From assembly GCF_026642255.1 (NCBI RefSeq), contig NZ_CP113264.1:496001-560000 (forward strand): a stretch of DNA of 64,000 bases, read 5' to 3'. Positions within the stretch are counted from its first letter, which is position 1, and each line of letters starts with the position of its first letter. This DNA comes from Streptomonospora nanhaiensis (lineage in GTDB: Bacteria > Actinomycetota > Actinomycetes > Streptosporangiales > Streptosporangiaceae). The translations under genes were made by a program, and so were the position numbers. The notes under the pieces are model-generated. The model was given only the letters and a program-made list of their open reading frames with translations, was not told the DNA's origin and did not search any database. Below, one piece after another: positions 34,756 through 43,165 of this stretch.

Positions 34756-35937
34756 GTGCACATCCACCCGTTGGCGTGCAGCATCATTGTCGGGATGGTG
34801 ACGGTAGGACTGGCATTCATAAGCGCGTTGGTGGGCTGGAGCGCCACCGCCGCGCTCGCCGCGTACGCCCAACGCCGTCCCGGTGTGGCCGCGATCGGGT
34901 GGCTCGTCGCGGCACTGGGGATGACGGTGGGCCTCAGCGCGGCCGTGATCGGGGCGATGTTCGACTTCGGCGAACTCACCTTCCGGCTGCTCCAGATCGG
35001 TATCAGCCTCCTCGGGCCGCTCTACATGGCCTGGGGCGCCTTCGAGTACGGCGTCCGATCTCCCCGCGGCGTGTTCACCTCGCGGCTGCTGCTGAGCGCG
35101 TTCACCATCGTTCCCCTGGTGGTGCTGTCCGTCGACCGGGTGAGCACCCGGTTCGGCGACACCTTCCCCGCCCTGGGCGACCACTACGACCTCATCCCGC
35201 GCTCGCTCGTCAACGTCACACAGGTCGTCGCCGCCGTCCTGCTGGTCACCGCGGTCGTCGCGGTGGCCAGGCGCGCCTCCGCCCACCGCAACGCCGACCT
35301 GGCGGTGCTCGGCCTGGTCTCCCTCGCCACGGTGCTCTCGGTGCTGGTCGGCCGGTTCGGGCTCGGCCTCGTCGGGCCCCTGCTGATGCTCGGCGCGGTC
35401 GCGGCCCTGTGGTGCGCCGCCGCGATGGTCGCGCGCCCCCGCCGCGACCCCTACGACGACGACGACTACTACGACGACTACGACGACGTGGCCGAGGACA
35501 CCGAAGACGAACTCCCGGAGGAGCCCGTGCGCCGCAAGCGTCGCAACGCCGACCCCTACGACGACTACTACGACGGTCCGCCGACCCGGCAGGCCCCGCC
35601 CGCCAAGCTGCGCGGCGTCATCACGATCTACACGCTCGCCGACGGCCAGGGCCCGGGCTTCGACCGCCTCGCCGACGCCGTCGTCGCCCAGGTCGCCGAG
35701 CGTGAGCCGGACACCCTGCTGTTCGCCTGCCACACGGTTCCCAGCGCGCCCTCGCAGCGCATCGTCTACGCGATCTACCGGGACGAGCTGGCGCAGGAGG
35801 AGCACGAGCAGCAGCCGCACGTCGTGGAGTTCGCCCGGATCGGCGCGAACCACGTCGTCGCCACCAACGTGATCGAACTCTCCCTGGCGGGCGCCTCGGC
35901 CAGCGACGGCCTCGCCGGCCTGCTGATGCCCCGCTGA
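34756..35937 (+). CDS. Multi-span membrane protein with acidic Tyr/Asp linker and ABM-like C-terminal domain
   Basis: About 393 residues. Six or seven hydrophobic helices (residues ~5-225) are followed by a striking Asp/Tyr run (DDDDYYDDYDD and DPYDDYYDG, ~235-290) and a soluble domain from ~295 (LRGVITIYTLADGQGPG to the end) resembling antibiotic-biosynthesis-monooxygenase (ABM) beta-barrels. I do not know this combination. The start is uncertain: GTG 34756 gives a good first helix, ATG 34795 and TTG 34699 are alternatives. It is divergent from the HAD phosphatase gene. No catalytic residue can be assigned. Confidence 0.75.
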   Translation: MHIHPLACSIIVGMVTVGLAFISALVGWSATAALAAYAQRRPGVAAIGWLVAALGMTVGLSAAVIGAMFDFGELTFRLLQIGISLLGPLYMAWGAFEYGVRSPRGVFTSRLLLSAFTIVPLVVLSVDRVSTRFGDTFPALGDHYDLIPRSLVNVTQVVAAVLLVTAVVAVARRASAHRNADLAVLGLVSLATVLSVLVGRFGLGLVGPLLMLGAVAALWCAAAMVARPRRDPYDDDDYYDDYDDVAEDTEDELPEEPVRRKRRNADPYDDYYDGPPTRQAPPAKLRGVITIYTLADGQGPGFDRLADAVVAQVAEREPDTLLFACHTVPSAPSQRIVYAIYRDELAQEEHEQQPHVVEFARIGANHVVATNVIELSLAGASASDGLAGLLMPR

Positions 35938-36103
35938 CCTGCGCCTTCAAGGCCCGCATGGCAAGGGCGGACGGCGGTGCGGCCCCTGGCCCCCACCAGG
36001 GGAGGTCTCGAACCGGTGTCTTCTCCCCGGAACGCCGAACCGGTCGAGGGGCCCCGGCGTCCAACCCCGGGTGAAGTACCCTTCCCTACAGGTTTCTCCT
36101 GAC

Positions 36104-36122
36104 CGGTGCCCGTCGGGCACCG
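36104..36122. promoter_or_regulatory. 19-bp palindrome upstream of the LmeA-like gene
   Basis: CGGTGCCCG-T-CGGGCACCG is a perfect inverted repeat of 9-base arms with one central base. It lies 78 bp before the LmeA-like start and downstream of promoter-like TACCCT/TACAGG bases. A compact operator is more likely than a hairpin because the loop is so short. Confidence 0.45.
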
Positions 36123-36200
36123 ATGGCGTGTGACCGAGACCGGCCGGACAGCCCAGCCGAGAGGCGCGCCGGAGCGAAAGAAAGTGTGCTGGGATTCCCG

Positions 36201-36899
36201 ATGCGTAAATTTCTTGTCGTCCTCCTGATCCTCCTGGTCGCCCTCGTGGTGGCGGCCGACGTCGGGGGACGCAGCTTCGCGCAGAGCGCCGTGGCGCGCC
36301 AGCTCGCACAGCAGCTCCAGATGGCGGAGGAGCCGACCGTCGAGATCGAGGGCTGGGCGTTCCTGCCGCAGGTGTTCGGGGGCGAGTACTCCGAGATCCG
36401 CATCACCGCCGACACCGCCACCCTCAACGGCGTCACCCTCGAGCAGATCGACGCGACCGCCGCCGGCGTGCGGGCGCCCCTGGCGGACATGCTCGACCAG
36501 CCCAGTGTGGTCGCGGGGCAGCTGGACGGCTCGGCCGTTGTCCCCTACTCCTACTTCAACGCCTACCTGCCCGAGGGCATCACCATCACGACGGAGAACG
36601 GGCAGCCCCGGATCACCGGTGAGCTCGCCCTCCCGGAGCTCGGCCTGAGCACCTCGGTCAACGCGGGCGGGGAGTTCGGCGTGGACGGCGACACGCTGTC
36701 CTTCACCCCCGACGACATCCAGGTCGACGGTGTCCCGGGCGACGTCAGCGGCCTGGTCTCCGGTTCCCTCACCTTCAGCGCGCAGGCGCCCGCCCTTCCC
36801 TTCGGCCTGGCCGTCACCGACATGGAGCCCACCTCCACCGGGCTGCGGATCACCGGCACCGGGTCCGACGTCCCCCTGATGGGGGCCGACGCGGCCTGA
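36201..36899 (+). CDS. LmeA-like (DUF2993) phospholipid-binding secreted protein
   Basis: A 232-residue protein with an N-terminal signal (MRKFLVVLLILLVALVVAADV) and a beta-rich domain of the DUF2993/LmeA family: FAQSAVARQLAQQLQMAE, IEGWAFLPQVFGGEYSEI and a C-terminal LRITGTGSDVPL. LmeA binds phospholipids in the mycobacterial periplasm; here it is probably outside the membrane. ATG 36201 has only a weak ribosome site. A strong terminator follows, so it is monocistronic; the thioredoxin-like gene starts 89 bp later. Confidence 0.85.
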   Translation: MRKFLVVLLILLVALVVAADVGGRSFAQSAVARQLAQQLQMAEEPTVEIEGWAFLPQVFGGEYSEIRITADTATLNGVTLEQIDATAAGVRAPLADMLDQPSVVAGQLDGSAVVPYSYFNAYLPEGITITTENGQPRITGELALPELGLSTSVNAGGEFGVDGDTLSFTPDDIQVDGVPGDVSGLVSGSLTFSAQAPALPFGLAVTDMEPTSTGLRITGTGSDVPLMGADAA

Positions 36900-36908
36900 C
36901 GGCCCGCA

Positions 36909-36938
36909 CCCGGCGGCGGGGTTCCGGGCGCCGCCGGG
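36909..36938 (+). terminator. Terminator after the LmeA-like gene
   Basis: A perfect 10-bp stem, CCCGGCGGCG (36909-36918) with CGCCGCCGGG (36929-36938), and a 10-nt loop, starting 10 nt after the stop codon. Confidence 0.7.
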
Positions 36939-36988
36939 AACGCACGGCGCGGGGCGCGCCGACGGCACACCAGGAGGAGGACGGAGCG

Positions 36989-37360
36989 GTGACGACACGG
37001 GACGAGGGCACGCCGGGGGACCGGCCCGCCGCGGTGCGGCCCGGTGCGGCCGACGCGCTGACCTCCGACGAGATCGGCGCCGAACTGGGCGAGCGGGCCA
37101 CGCTCGTCCAGTTCTCCAGCGCCTTCTGCCAGCCCTGCCGCGCCACCCGGCGGGTCCTCGGCGAGGTCGCCGGGATGGTCGACGGCGTCGCCCACGTGGA
37201 GATCGACGCCGAGGCCCGGCTCGACCTCGTCCGCAGGCTCGACGTCGCGGGCACCCCCACGGTCCTCGTCCTCGACGCCGGGGGCCGGATCGTGCGCCGG
37301 GCCGGCGGCCAGCCGCGCAAGGCGGACGTCATCGCCGCGCTCGGCCGGGCCGTCCGCTGA
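36989..37360 (+). CDS. Thioredoxin-family protein
   Basis: A 123-residue thioredoxin fold with the motif CQPC (Cys47, Cys50) in LVQFSSAFCQPCRATRR and cis-Pro in DVAGTPTVLVLD. The first ~20 residues are a hydrophilic head without a signal peptide, so it is cytosolic. The CQPC dipeptide differs from the CGPC of housekeeping thioredoxin. GTG 36989 follows GGAGGAGGACGGAG. It lies 92 bp before the cysteine-type leader peptide and sseA, a plausible thiol/sulfur context. Confidence 0.88.
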   Translation: MTTRDEGTPGDRPAAVRPGAADALTSDEIGAELGERATLVQFSSAFCQPCRATRRVLGEVAGMVDGVAHVEIDAEARLDLVRRLDVAGTPTVLVLDAGGRIVRRAGGQPRKADVIAALGRAVR

Positions 37361-37415
37361 TCGGGGGTCCCCGTACGCCCCGGCGCGAACGTTCCCCCTG
37401 TGATCTACCCCACGC

Positions 37416-37445
37416 GTGACAAACGCGTCACGGGGACTGTAGCGT
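37416..37445 (+). promoter_or_regulatory. Promoter of the leader peptide / sseA transcript, with overlapping inverted repeat
   Basis: GTGACA (37416-37421) and TAGCGT (37440-37445) are 18 nt apart. The start codon of the leader peptide lies 7 nt after the -10, so the transcript is leaderless. An inverted repeat GTGAC-AAACGC-GTCAC (37416-37431) covers the -35 and could be an operator. Confidence 0.65.
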
Positions 37446-37452
37446 CTAGAAC

Positions 37453-37539
37453 GTGACTTCCTTGACGAGCGCGTATCTGACGAAGCGACGGGCAGTGGAC
37501 TTCTGCCGCGTCGCCGCCGCGCTCTGTCTGTGTCCCTAG
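37453..37539 (+). CDS. Cysteine-rich leader peptide (putative cysteine attenuator)
   Basis: A 28-residue ORF translated from GTG: it begins VTSLTSAYLTKRRAVDFC and ends RVAAALCLCP. The RRAVDFCRVAAALCLCP tail is the actinobacterial putative leader peptide motif found ahead of sulfur genes; three Cys codons lie within the last 11 codons. In mycobacteria such leaders attenuate sulfur genes according to cysteine supply. Here it precedes sseA-DUF1416, the expected kind of target, but unusually far (568 bp). It is not an ORF that gene finders normally report because of its size. Confidence 0.85.
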   Translation: MTSLTSAYLTKRRAVDFCRVAAALCLCP

Positions 37540-38107
37540 GGCGGACGGGCTTCCCGACCCCCGCTCCCTCCGTGCGACTGGCCTTCCACCGTGTACGCAG
37601 CAGGGGACGACACACCATGCAGGCCGACCCTCGCGGGCAGTGCTCAACCGCTGTCCCGACCGCACCCGTGACGGCCGCCGCGTACCCCGGGGTCCACGGC
37701 CTCCGGGCACCGGTCCTCGCGTTCGCGGTGGTCGCCGGGGCGGCCCACCCGCCGCCCGGCCTGCCGTTCCCCGCCTCCGTACGCCCCCGTTCCGGCCCAC
37801 CGGCCGAACCGGGGGCCGGCCGGTCGCCACGGTCCGCACAGGGAGCAGGACACGCCTCCGCCGTTCCCGGACCCGCCGGTCACCCGGCGGGCACGGAGCG
37901 GCCCGGTATCGCCGCGTCCGCCCCCGCACCCCCCGCAGCCCTCCCCGTAGGCCGTCCGGCCTCCGCCACGGCTGCGGGAAGCACCTTCTCGCCCTCCGCC
38001 GCACGGCGTCGGGCAGGACGGCTCGACCCCACGCGTCCCGGGACGGCAGCACCCCGGGAGCACCGACCGCACACGCGACACCGCACAAGAAACACAGGAG
38101 GTTCCCT
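37540..38107. other. Long leader between the Cys leader peptide and sseA
   Basis: This 568-bp stretch would be untranslated leader if the leader-peptide promoter drives sseA. A rightward frame running to 38111 (possible ATG at about 37617) is rich in gca, gga and cca codons and lacks a domain, so I judge it non-coding. No clean attenuator stem was found by eye; a second promoter closer to sseA is possible. Confidence 0.5.
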
Positions 38108-38953
38108 ATGAGCCGCTCCGACGTCCTCGTGGACGCCGACTGGGTGGAGGCTCACCTGGACGATGACAACGTGGTCCTCGTCGAGGTCGACGAGGACACG
38201 TCCGCCTACGACAAGGGACACATCCGCGGCGCCGTCAAGATCGACTGGAAGACGGACCTCCAGGACCCTGTCCGCCGCGACTTCGTGGACCGGACCGGGT
38301 TCGAGAAGCTGCTGTCCGCCAAGGGCATCGGCAACGACGACCAGGTGATCCTGTACGGCGGCAACAACAACTGGTTCGCGGCCTACGCCTACTGGTACTT
38401 CAAGCTGTACGGCCACGACGCCGTCCGCCTGCTCGACGGCGGGCGCAAGAAGTGGGAGCTGGACTCCCGCGAGCTGGTGGAGGAGGTGCCCGAGCGCGCC
38501 GCCACCGAGTACACCGCCAAGGAGCAGGACACCTCGATCCGCGCCTTCCGCGACGAGGTCGTCGAGGCCATCGGCACCAAGGACCTGGTCGACGTCCGCT
38601 CGCCCGACGAGTTCACCGGGAAGCTGCTCGCCCCCGCGCACCTGCCGCAGGAGACCTCGCAGCGCCCCGGCCACATCCCGACCGCGCGCAACATCCCGTG
38701 GGCCAAGACCGCCAACGAGGACGGCACGTTCAAGAGCGCCGAGGAGCTGCGGGAGCTGTACACCGGGGCCGGCGTCGACCTGGACAAGGACATCATCGCC
38801 TACTGCCGCATCGGCGAGCGCTCCTCGCACACCTGGTTCGCCCTGCACGAGATCGTGGGCCTGGAGAACGTCAAGAACTACGACGGCTCCTGGACCGAGT
38901 ACGGGTCCCTGGTGGGCGTGCCCGTCGAGCTCGGAGAGGCGGAGGCCAAGTGA
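38108..38953 (+). CDS. sseA: Thiosulfate sulfurtransferase (rhodanese)
   Basis: A 281-residue two-domain rhodanese. The C-terminal domain has catalytic Cys233 in AYCRIGERSSHTW, the loop length and charge of thiosulfate:cyanide sulfurtransferases; the N-terminal domain lacks the Cys and is structural. AGGAGG lies 6-7 nt before ATG 38108. It overlaps the DUF1416 gene by GTGA, the fixed pair in Streptomyces. Its position after a Cys leader peptide suggests a role in sulfur supply rather than cyanide detoxification (inference). Confidence 0.94.
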   Translation: MSRSDVLVDADWVEAHLDDDNVVLVEVDEDTSAYDKGHIRGAVKIDWKTDLQDPVRRDFVDRTGFEKLLSAKGIGNDDQVILYGGNNNWFAAYAYWYFKLYGHDAVRLLDGGRKKWELDSRELVEEVPERAATEYTAKEQDTSIRAFRDEVVEAIGTKDLVDVRSPDEFTGKLLAPAHLPQETSQRPGHIPTARNIPWAKTANEDGTFKSAEELRELYTGAGVDLDKDIIAYCRIGERSSHTWFALHEIVGLENVKNYDGSWTEYGSLVGVPVELGEAEAK

Positions 38954-39255
38954 GCGACAGCTGCGGAGCGCCGGTCGGCGGGGTCGCCCTCGCCGACGTC
39001 GACGCGGGGAACCAGGCGGTCATCCAGGGCACGGTGACGCGTGACGGCGAGCCGCTGCGCGGCGCCTACGCCCGCCTGCTCAACGCCTCCGACGACTTCG
39101 TCGGCGAGGTGGCCACCGGGGACGAGGGGACCTTCCGCTTCTTCGCCGCCGACGGCGACTGGAAGGTCCGCGTCCTGGCGTCCAAGGGCTTCACCGGCGA
39201 GTACCCGGTGCGGGCCGAGGTGGGCAAGGTCATCGACCTCCGGGTCCAGGCCTGA
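38950..39255 (+). CDS. DUF1416 family protein
   Basis: A 101-residue protein with an N-terminal Cys (SDSCGAPVGG) and a carboxypeptidase-regulatory-like beta-sandwich: IQGTVTRDGEPLRGAYARLLN, then GTFRFFAADGDWKVRVLA. Function unknown. It is translationally coupled to sseA (GTGA overlap), as in Streptomyces and Mycobacterium, and so probably assists it. A strong terminator follows. Confidence 0.92.
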   Translation: MSDSCGAPVGGVALADVDAGNQAVIQGTVTRDGEPLRGAYARLLNASDDFVGEVATGDEGTFRFFAADGDWKVRVLASKGFTGEYPVRAEVGKVIDLRVQA

Positions 39256-39658
39256 CCCACGGCCGACACGACAGTTCGGGCGCGGAGCGCCGGTACCGAC
39301 GGGAGACCGTCCGGGACCGGCGCTCCGCGCTGTCGGGGGCCGGGCGCCGGGGACGGCCGTCCCGCCCGGCCCGGGGGGCTCCGGAGCCGCCCCGCGGCCG
39401 GGGCGGTCGCGCGTTCGTCCACAGGGCGCGTCCTGGTCTGGCAGGCCGTTCAGGGTCCTGCTTCACTGGAGGGAGCGCGGGGCCCGGTCGGCCGCCCGGC
39501 CGGTACCGGCGTCCGACAGCGTGTCGACCGCGGTGGGACCGTGACAAGCACGCCGGGCAGCTGGCAGCATCGGGCCCACGCTCCGGCCACCGCCGGGGTC
39601 CCGCGTGAACGACCCCGGCCGCTCCCTCCCCAGCGGCCGGTCAGGAGGTGTGAGGACG
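39256..39658. other. Intergenic region after DUF1416
   Basis: 403 bp. The first part holds the terminator at 39280-39330. The rest leads to the 716-residue protein gene, with AGGAGG at 39643-39648 near its start. No other gene or motif was recognised. Confidence 0.5.
39280..39330 (+). terminator. Strong terminator after sseA-DUF1416
   Basis: A perfect 15-bp stem, GCGCGGAGCGCCGGT (39280-39294) with ACCGGCGCTCCGCGC (39316-39330). The 21-nt loop has its own small stem. The outer bases CGACAG/CTGTCG can extend it over a bulge. Confidence 0.85.
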
Positions 39659-41809
39659 GTGCCCGACCCCCGAACCGGCGGCACGGCCAGAGGAGAGGCC
39701 GGGCGGACCTACGTCGGCTGGCGCCACGCGGTGCTCCTCCCGCCTCCGGGACCGGCACCCCGCAGGCCCGTGCCCGCCGACTCCGAGAGCGTCAGCGAGG
39801 AGTGGATCGCCGCCCAGCGCGACAGCGAGGCCCAGACCAACCGCCCCCTCTACTACGCCCTGGGCGGGCTCGGCCTGTTCGCCCTGCTGTGCCCGCTGCT
39901 GTGGAGCCTGCGCATCCTCCCCGGCAGCTTCGCCCTCGGCGGCGTGTTCGCGTGCGCCGCCGTCGCGGCCCCCGTCGTCTTCGCCCTGGTCCAGAGCCGG
40001 CAGGTCGTCGCGGAGCGGCTGGAGAGGGCCCGTGAGCGGCTGGCGGCCGAGCGCGACGAGCGCGAGCGGGTGCTGCACCAGCAGCAGCGCGACCACGCCC
40101 GCCGGTACACCGAGTGGCAGGCGGCCTCCCGGGCCTACGAGGCCCAGCCCCGCTGGTACGGGGTGACCGTCCCCGCCGACGCCCGAGCCGTCGTCGTGGT
40201 CGGCGGCACGGAGGCGGGGTGGTCGGCGCTGCTCGCCACCGTCGGCGTCTCCCGGCTCCGGGAGGGGGGCGACCTCACCGTCGTCGACCTCACCGGGCGC
40301 TCCGTGGCCCGGGAGCTCGTCCGGCTCGCCCGCCGCTGCGCCGTCGACCCGCGCCGCTGGGTGCTGCCCGCCGACCTGCCCCGGATGACGCTGGGCACCA
40401 ACCTGGACGCGGGCCAGCGGGCGCGCATCCTGTCCGCCGTCGCCGCCGCGTCCGGCGAGGCCGACGACGCGGACGCCGACGAGACCCTGATCCTGCGCCT
40501 GCTGGAGGTCCTGGGCCCGCGCGTCGGCATCGCCGAGCTCATCGGCGGCCTGCGCGCCCTCATCACCCCTCTGGAGGACGCGGCCGAGGACGACCCGGCA
40601 CTCGCCCTGCTCACCCCCGACCAGCGCGTCCGGGTGCGCGAGCGCTGCGCGGACCGTCCCGACGTCCGTGAACGGGCCTGGGAGCTCGAACGCCGCCTCA
40701 GCCCCTTCGAGGCCGTCGGCACCCGGGCGGACGACGGCGAGTACGCGCAGGTCAAGATCATCTCCACCGACCGGGCCTCCGGCCGTGCCGCGGCCCGCGT
40801 GTACGGGACCTACGCCGTCTCCGCGCTCAGCGAGCTCCTGGAGGGGGCGGCCCCGCCCCCCGGCGGCGGGGGCCGGGGCCGCCGGCAGGACCGCACGCGG
40901 ACCGTCGTGGTCTGCGGCGCCGAGACACTCCCCCCGGAGGAGGTCGAGCAGGTCCTCTCCGCCGGGGCCGACAGCGGGGTGGAGGTCGTCCTGATGTTCC
41001 GCACGCCCTCGACCTCGGCCCTCGCCAGGTTCGCGGACCCCGCCTGCCTGCCGGTGGTGATGCGCCAGCACGGGGAGTCCGCGGAGACCGTCGAGCGGGC
41101 GGTGGCCACGGCCCCGGGCCCGCACGATCCCGCGCGGATGAGGCTGCACCGCCTGACCGAGGCGGTCGGCGAGGCGGCGGGCGGCCCGCCCCCCGGCGCG
41201 GAGGAGGGGGCCGAGGACGAGATCGAGGCCGACGACCGGTTCTTCGCCTCCCCCCACACCGAGTCCGGAGCGGTCATCCGCAACGCCGCCGCCGCTATCG
41301 CCCCCTTGGACCTGGTTCGTCATGTGAGATCCGCCACGTCATGGGGTCGCGCCACCGCCCAGGCGGCGGGAATCGACGCACCTGGCGCCGACGGGGAGGA
41401 AGAGGACGCCTTCGTCCGCGTCAGCCTGCTCGACGCCGGGGCGCTCCGCGGACTTCCCCCCACCGCCGCGGTGGTCCTGACCGCCGACGGCCCTGTCCTC
41501 GCGGACACCAACCCGGGTATCCTCACCCTGTCCACAGCCACACTGGCCACCGTGGACGACTCCCAGAACTCCAGCACCACGCCGCCGGCCGTACGCGGCA
41601 CCGGGGCGGCCGAGGGCCGCCGGGGCGGGAGGGGACGGCACGCCGAGGGCGGTCACCCCCGCGCCGACGTCTCCGGCGCCGCCTCCGACACACCCGACGG
41701 CACCGCGGTCCGCGACGGATCGCCGGCTCCCGCGGGAGCGGGCGAGTCCCGGGGGCAGGTACCGCCCAACCTGGGACCGCCGCCGGAGAGGCTGGACTGG
41801 CGGGTCTGA
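39659..41809 (+). CDS. Large membrane-anchored protein of unknown function
   Basis: 716 residues. Two hydrophobic helices (~65-83 and 91-111) follow a short cytosolic head, then a charged coiled coil (~112-152), and a ~560-residue soluble part with alternating VVVVGGTEAGWSALLATV, VRLARRCAVDP and VVVCGAETLPPEE segments. GTEAGWS is only distantly like a P-loop and lacks the Lys, so no ATPase is claimed. The last 130 residues are low-complexity Gly/Ala/Pro. I do not recognise a family. The start GTG 39659 fits AGGAGG (39643-39648), though its 10-nt spacing is long; GTG 39605 is an alternative. It precedes murT. Confidence 0.75.
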   Translation: MPDPRTGGTARGEAGRTYVGWRHAVLLPPPGPAPRRPVPADSESVSEEWIAAQRDSEAQTNRPLYYALGGLGLFALLCPLLWSLRILPGSFALGGVFACAAVAAPVVFALVQSRQVVAERLERARERLAAERDERERVLHQQQRDHARRYTEWQAASRAYEAQPRWYGVTVPADARAVVVVGGTEAGWSALLATVGVSRLREGGDLTVVDLTGRSVARELVRLARRCAVDPRRWVLPADLPRMTLGTNLDAGQRARILSAVAAASGEADDADADETLILRLLEVLGPRVGIAELIGGLRALITPLEDAAEDDPALALLTPDQRVRVRERCADRPDVRERAWELERRLSPFEAVGTRADDGEYAQVKIISTDRASGRAAARVYGTYAVSALSELLEGAAPPPGGGGRGRRQDRTRTVVVCGAETLPPEEVEQVLSAGADSGVEVVLMFRTPSTSALARFADPACLPVVMRQHGESAETVERAVATAPGPHDPARMRLHRLTEAVGEAAGGPPPGAEEGAEDEIEADDRFFASPHTESGAVIRNAAAAIAPLDLVRHVRSATSWGRATAQAAGIDAPGADGEEEDAFVRVSLLDAGALRGLPPTAAVVLTADGPVLADTNPGILTLSTATLATVDDSQNSSTTPPAVRGTGAAEGRRGGRGRHAEGGHPRADVSGAASDTPDGTAVRDGSPAPAGAGESRGQVPPNLGPPPERLDWRV

Positions 41810-41899
41810 TCCCAGGTGGACAATAAGCTTGGCCCGACACATCGCCCGCCGCCTCCCAGGAGCGAACGGCGCGGGTGATCCAGCAATTCTGGAGAGTAG

Positions 41900-43156
41900 A
41901 TGAGCGAGCTTCCCTTGCGCGCCCAACTGGCATCGGTTCTGGGAAGGAGCGCAGCCAGCCTGTCCCGCGCCACCGGGCGGGGAGACGGCTCCGTCATCGG
42001 TGGCAGGGTGGCGCTCAAGGTCGAACCCGACCTGCTCGCCAAGCTCGCCCGGGGCCGCAGGCTCGCCCTGGTCAGCGCCACGAACGGCAAGACCACCACC
42101 ACCAGGCTCATCGCGCAGGCCCTGCGCGAGTTCGGCGACGTGGCCACCAACGAGTACGGCGCCAACATGCCCACCGGGCACATCACGGCGCTGTCCGACA
42201 ACCGCTCGGCCGTCAACGGCGTGCTGGAGGTCGACGAGAAGTACCTCCCGCAGGTGCTGCTCGCCACCCAGCCGGCGTTCGTGGTCCTCATGAACCTGAG
42301 CCGCGACCAGATGGACCGCGCCTCGGAGATCAACCTGCTCGCCAAGAAGTGGCGCACCGCCCTGGGCAAGAGCAACGCGCACGTCATCGCCAACGCCGAC
42401 GACCCCCTCGTCGCCTGGGCGGGCCTGGGCGCTCCCAACGCCACCTGGGTCTCCGCCGGCCAGCGCTGGAAGGAGGACTCCTGGTGCTGCCCCGAGTGCG
42501 GCGGCCACCTCCGGCGCGAGGCCGACCCGCACTGGGAGTGCCCCGAGTGCGGTCTGGCGCGGCCCCGGACGAGCTGGGCGGTCGAGAACGAGACCGACAC
42601 CCTGGTCACGCCCGAGGGCCAGAGGATCAAGCTGCGCATGAACCTGCCCGGGGACGCCAACCGGGCCAACGCGGCGATCGCCGCCGCGACCGCCGCCGGG
42701 TACGGCATCCACCCGGAGCGCACCGTGGAGCGCCTGCGCGAGGTCACCTCCGTCGCGGGCCGCTACACGTCCGTGGTGACCATGGGCGTCGAGGTCCGGC
42801 TGCTGCTCTCCAAGAACCCCGCCGGGTGGCTGGAGTCGTTCGCCGTGCTGGACCCGCCCCGGACGCCGGTGATCCTCGCGGTCAACGCCCAGATCCCCGA
42901 CGGCAAGGACACGTCCTGGCTGTGGGACGTCGACTACACGGTCCTGCGCGACCGCCGCGTGTTCGTCATGGGCGAGCGCCGCACCGACCTGGCCCTGCGC
43001 CTGGAGACCGACGGGGTCCGGTTCGAGATCGCCGACCGCGTGGACGAGGTGCTGGGCCGCCTCAAGGCCGAGCAGCCCGACATCACCAAGGTCGACCTCA
43101 TCGCCAACTACACCGCCTTCCAGCAGATCCGCACGGCGTACGGCCGCGTCCAGTAG
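41900..43156 (+). CDS. murT: Lipid II isoglutaminyl synthase, MurT subunit
   Basis: MurT with GatD amidates D-glutamate of lipid II to D-isoglutamine. The 418-residue protein has the Mur-ligase P-loop SATNGKTTTTR (59-69), MNLSRDQMDR, and an inserted zinc ribbon CCPECGG-x-ECPECG (Cys196, 197, 200, 214, 217), followed by the DUF1727 C-terminal domain. It acts at the inner membrane face. It starts 90 bp after the 716-residue gene and 9 bp before gatD, so the two subunits are co-translated. Confidence 0.96.
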   Translation: MSELPLRAQLASVLGRSAASLSRATGRGDGSVIGGRVALKVEPDLLAKLARGRRLALVSATNGKTTTTRLIAQALREFGDVATNEYGANMPTGHITALSDNRSAVNGVLEVDEKYLPQVLLATQPAFVVLMNLSRDQMDRASEINLLAKKWRTALGKSNAHVIANADDPLVAWAGLGAPNATWVSAGQRWKEDSWCCPECGGHLRREADPHWECPECGLARPRTSWAVENETDTLVTPEGQRIKLRMNLPGDANRANAAIAAATAAGYGIHPERTVERLREVTSVAGRYTSVVTMGVEVRLLLSKNPAGWLESFAVLDPPRTPVILAVNAQIPDGKDTSWLWDVDYTVLRDRRVFVMGERRTDLALRLETDGVRFEIADRVDEVLGRLKAEQPDITKVDLIANYTAFQQIRTAYGRVQ

Positions 43157-43165
43157 GGGAGAGTC

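Noticed and set aside
37530..38111. 193-codon rightward frame between the Cys leader and sseA
   Set aside because: Third positions are not GC-rich as in real genes here, it is Pro/Ala-rich without a domain, and it runs into the sseA start.
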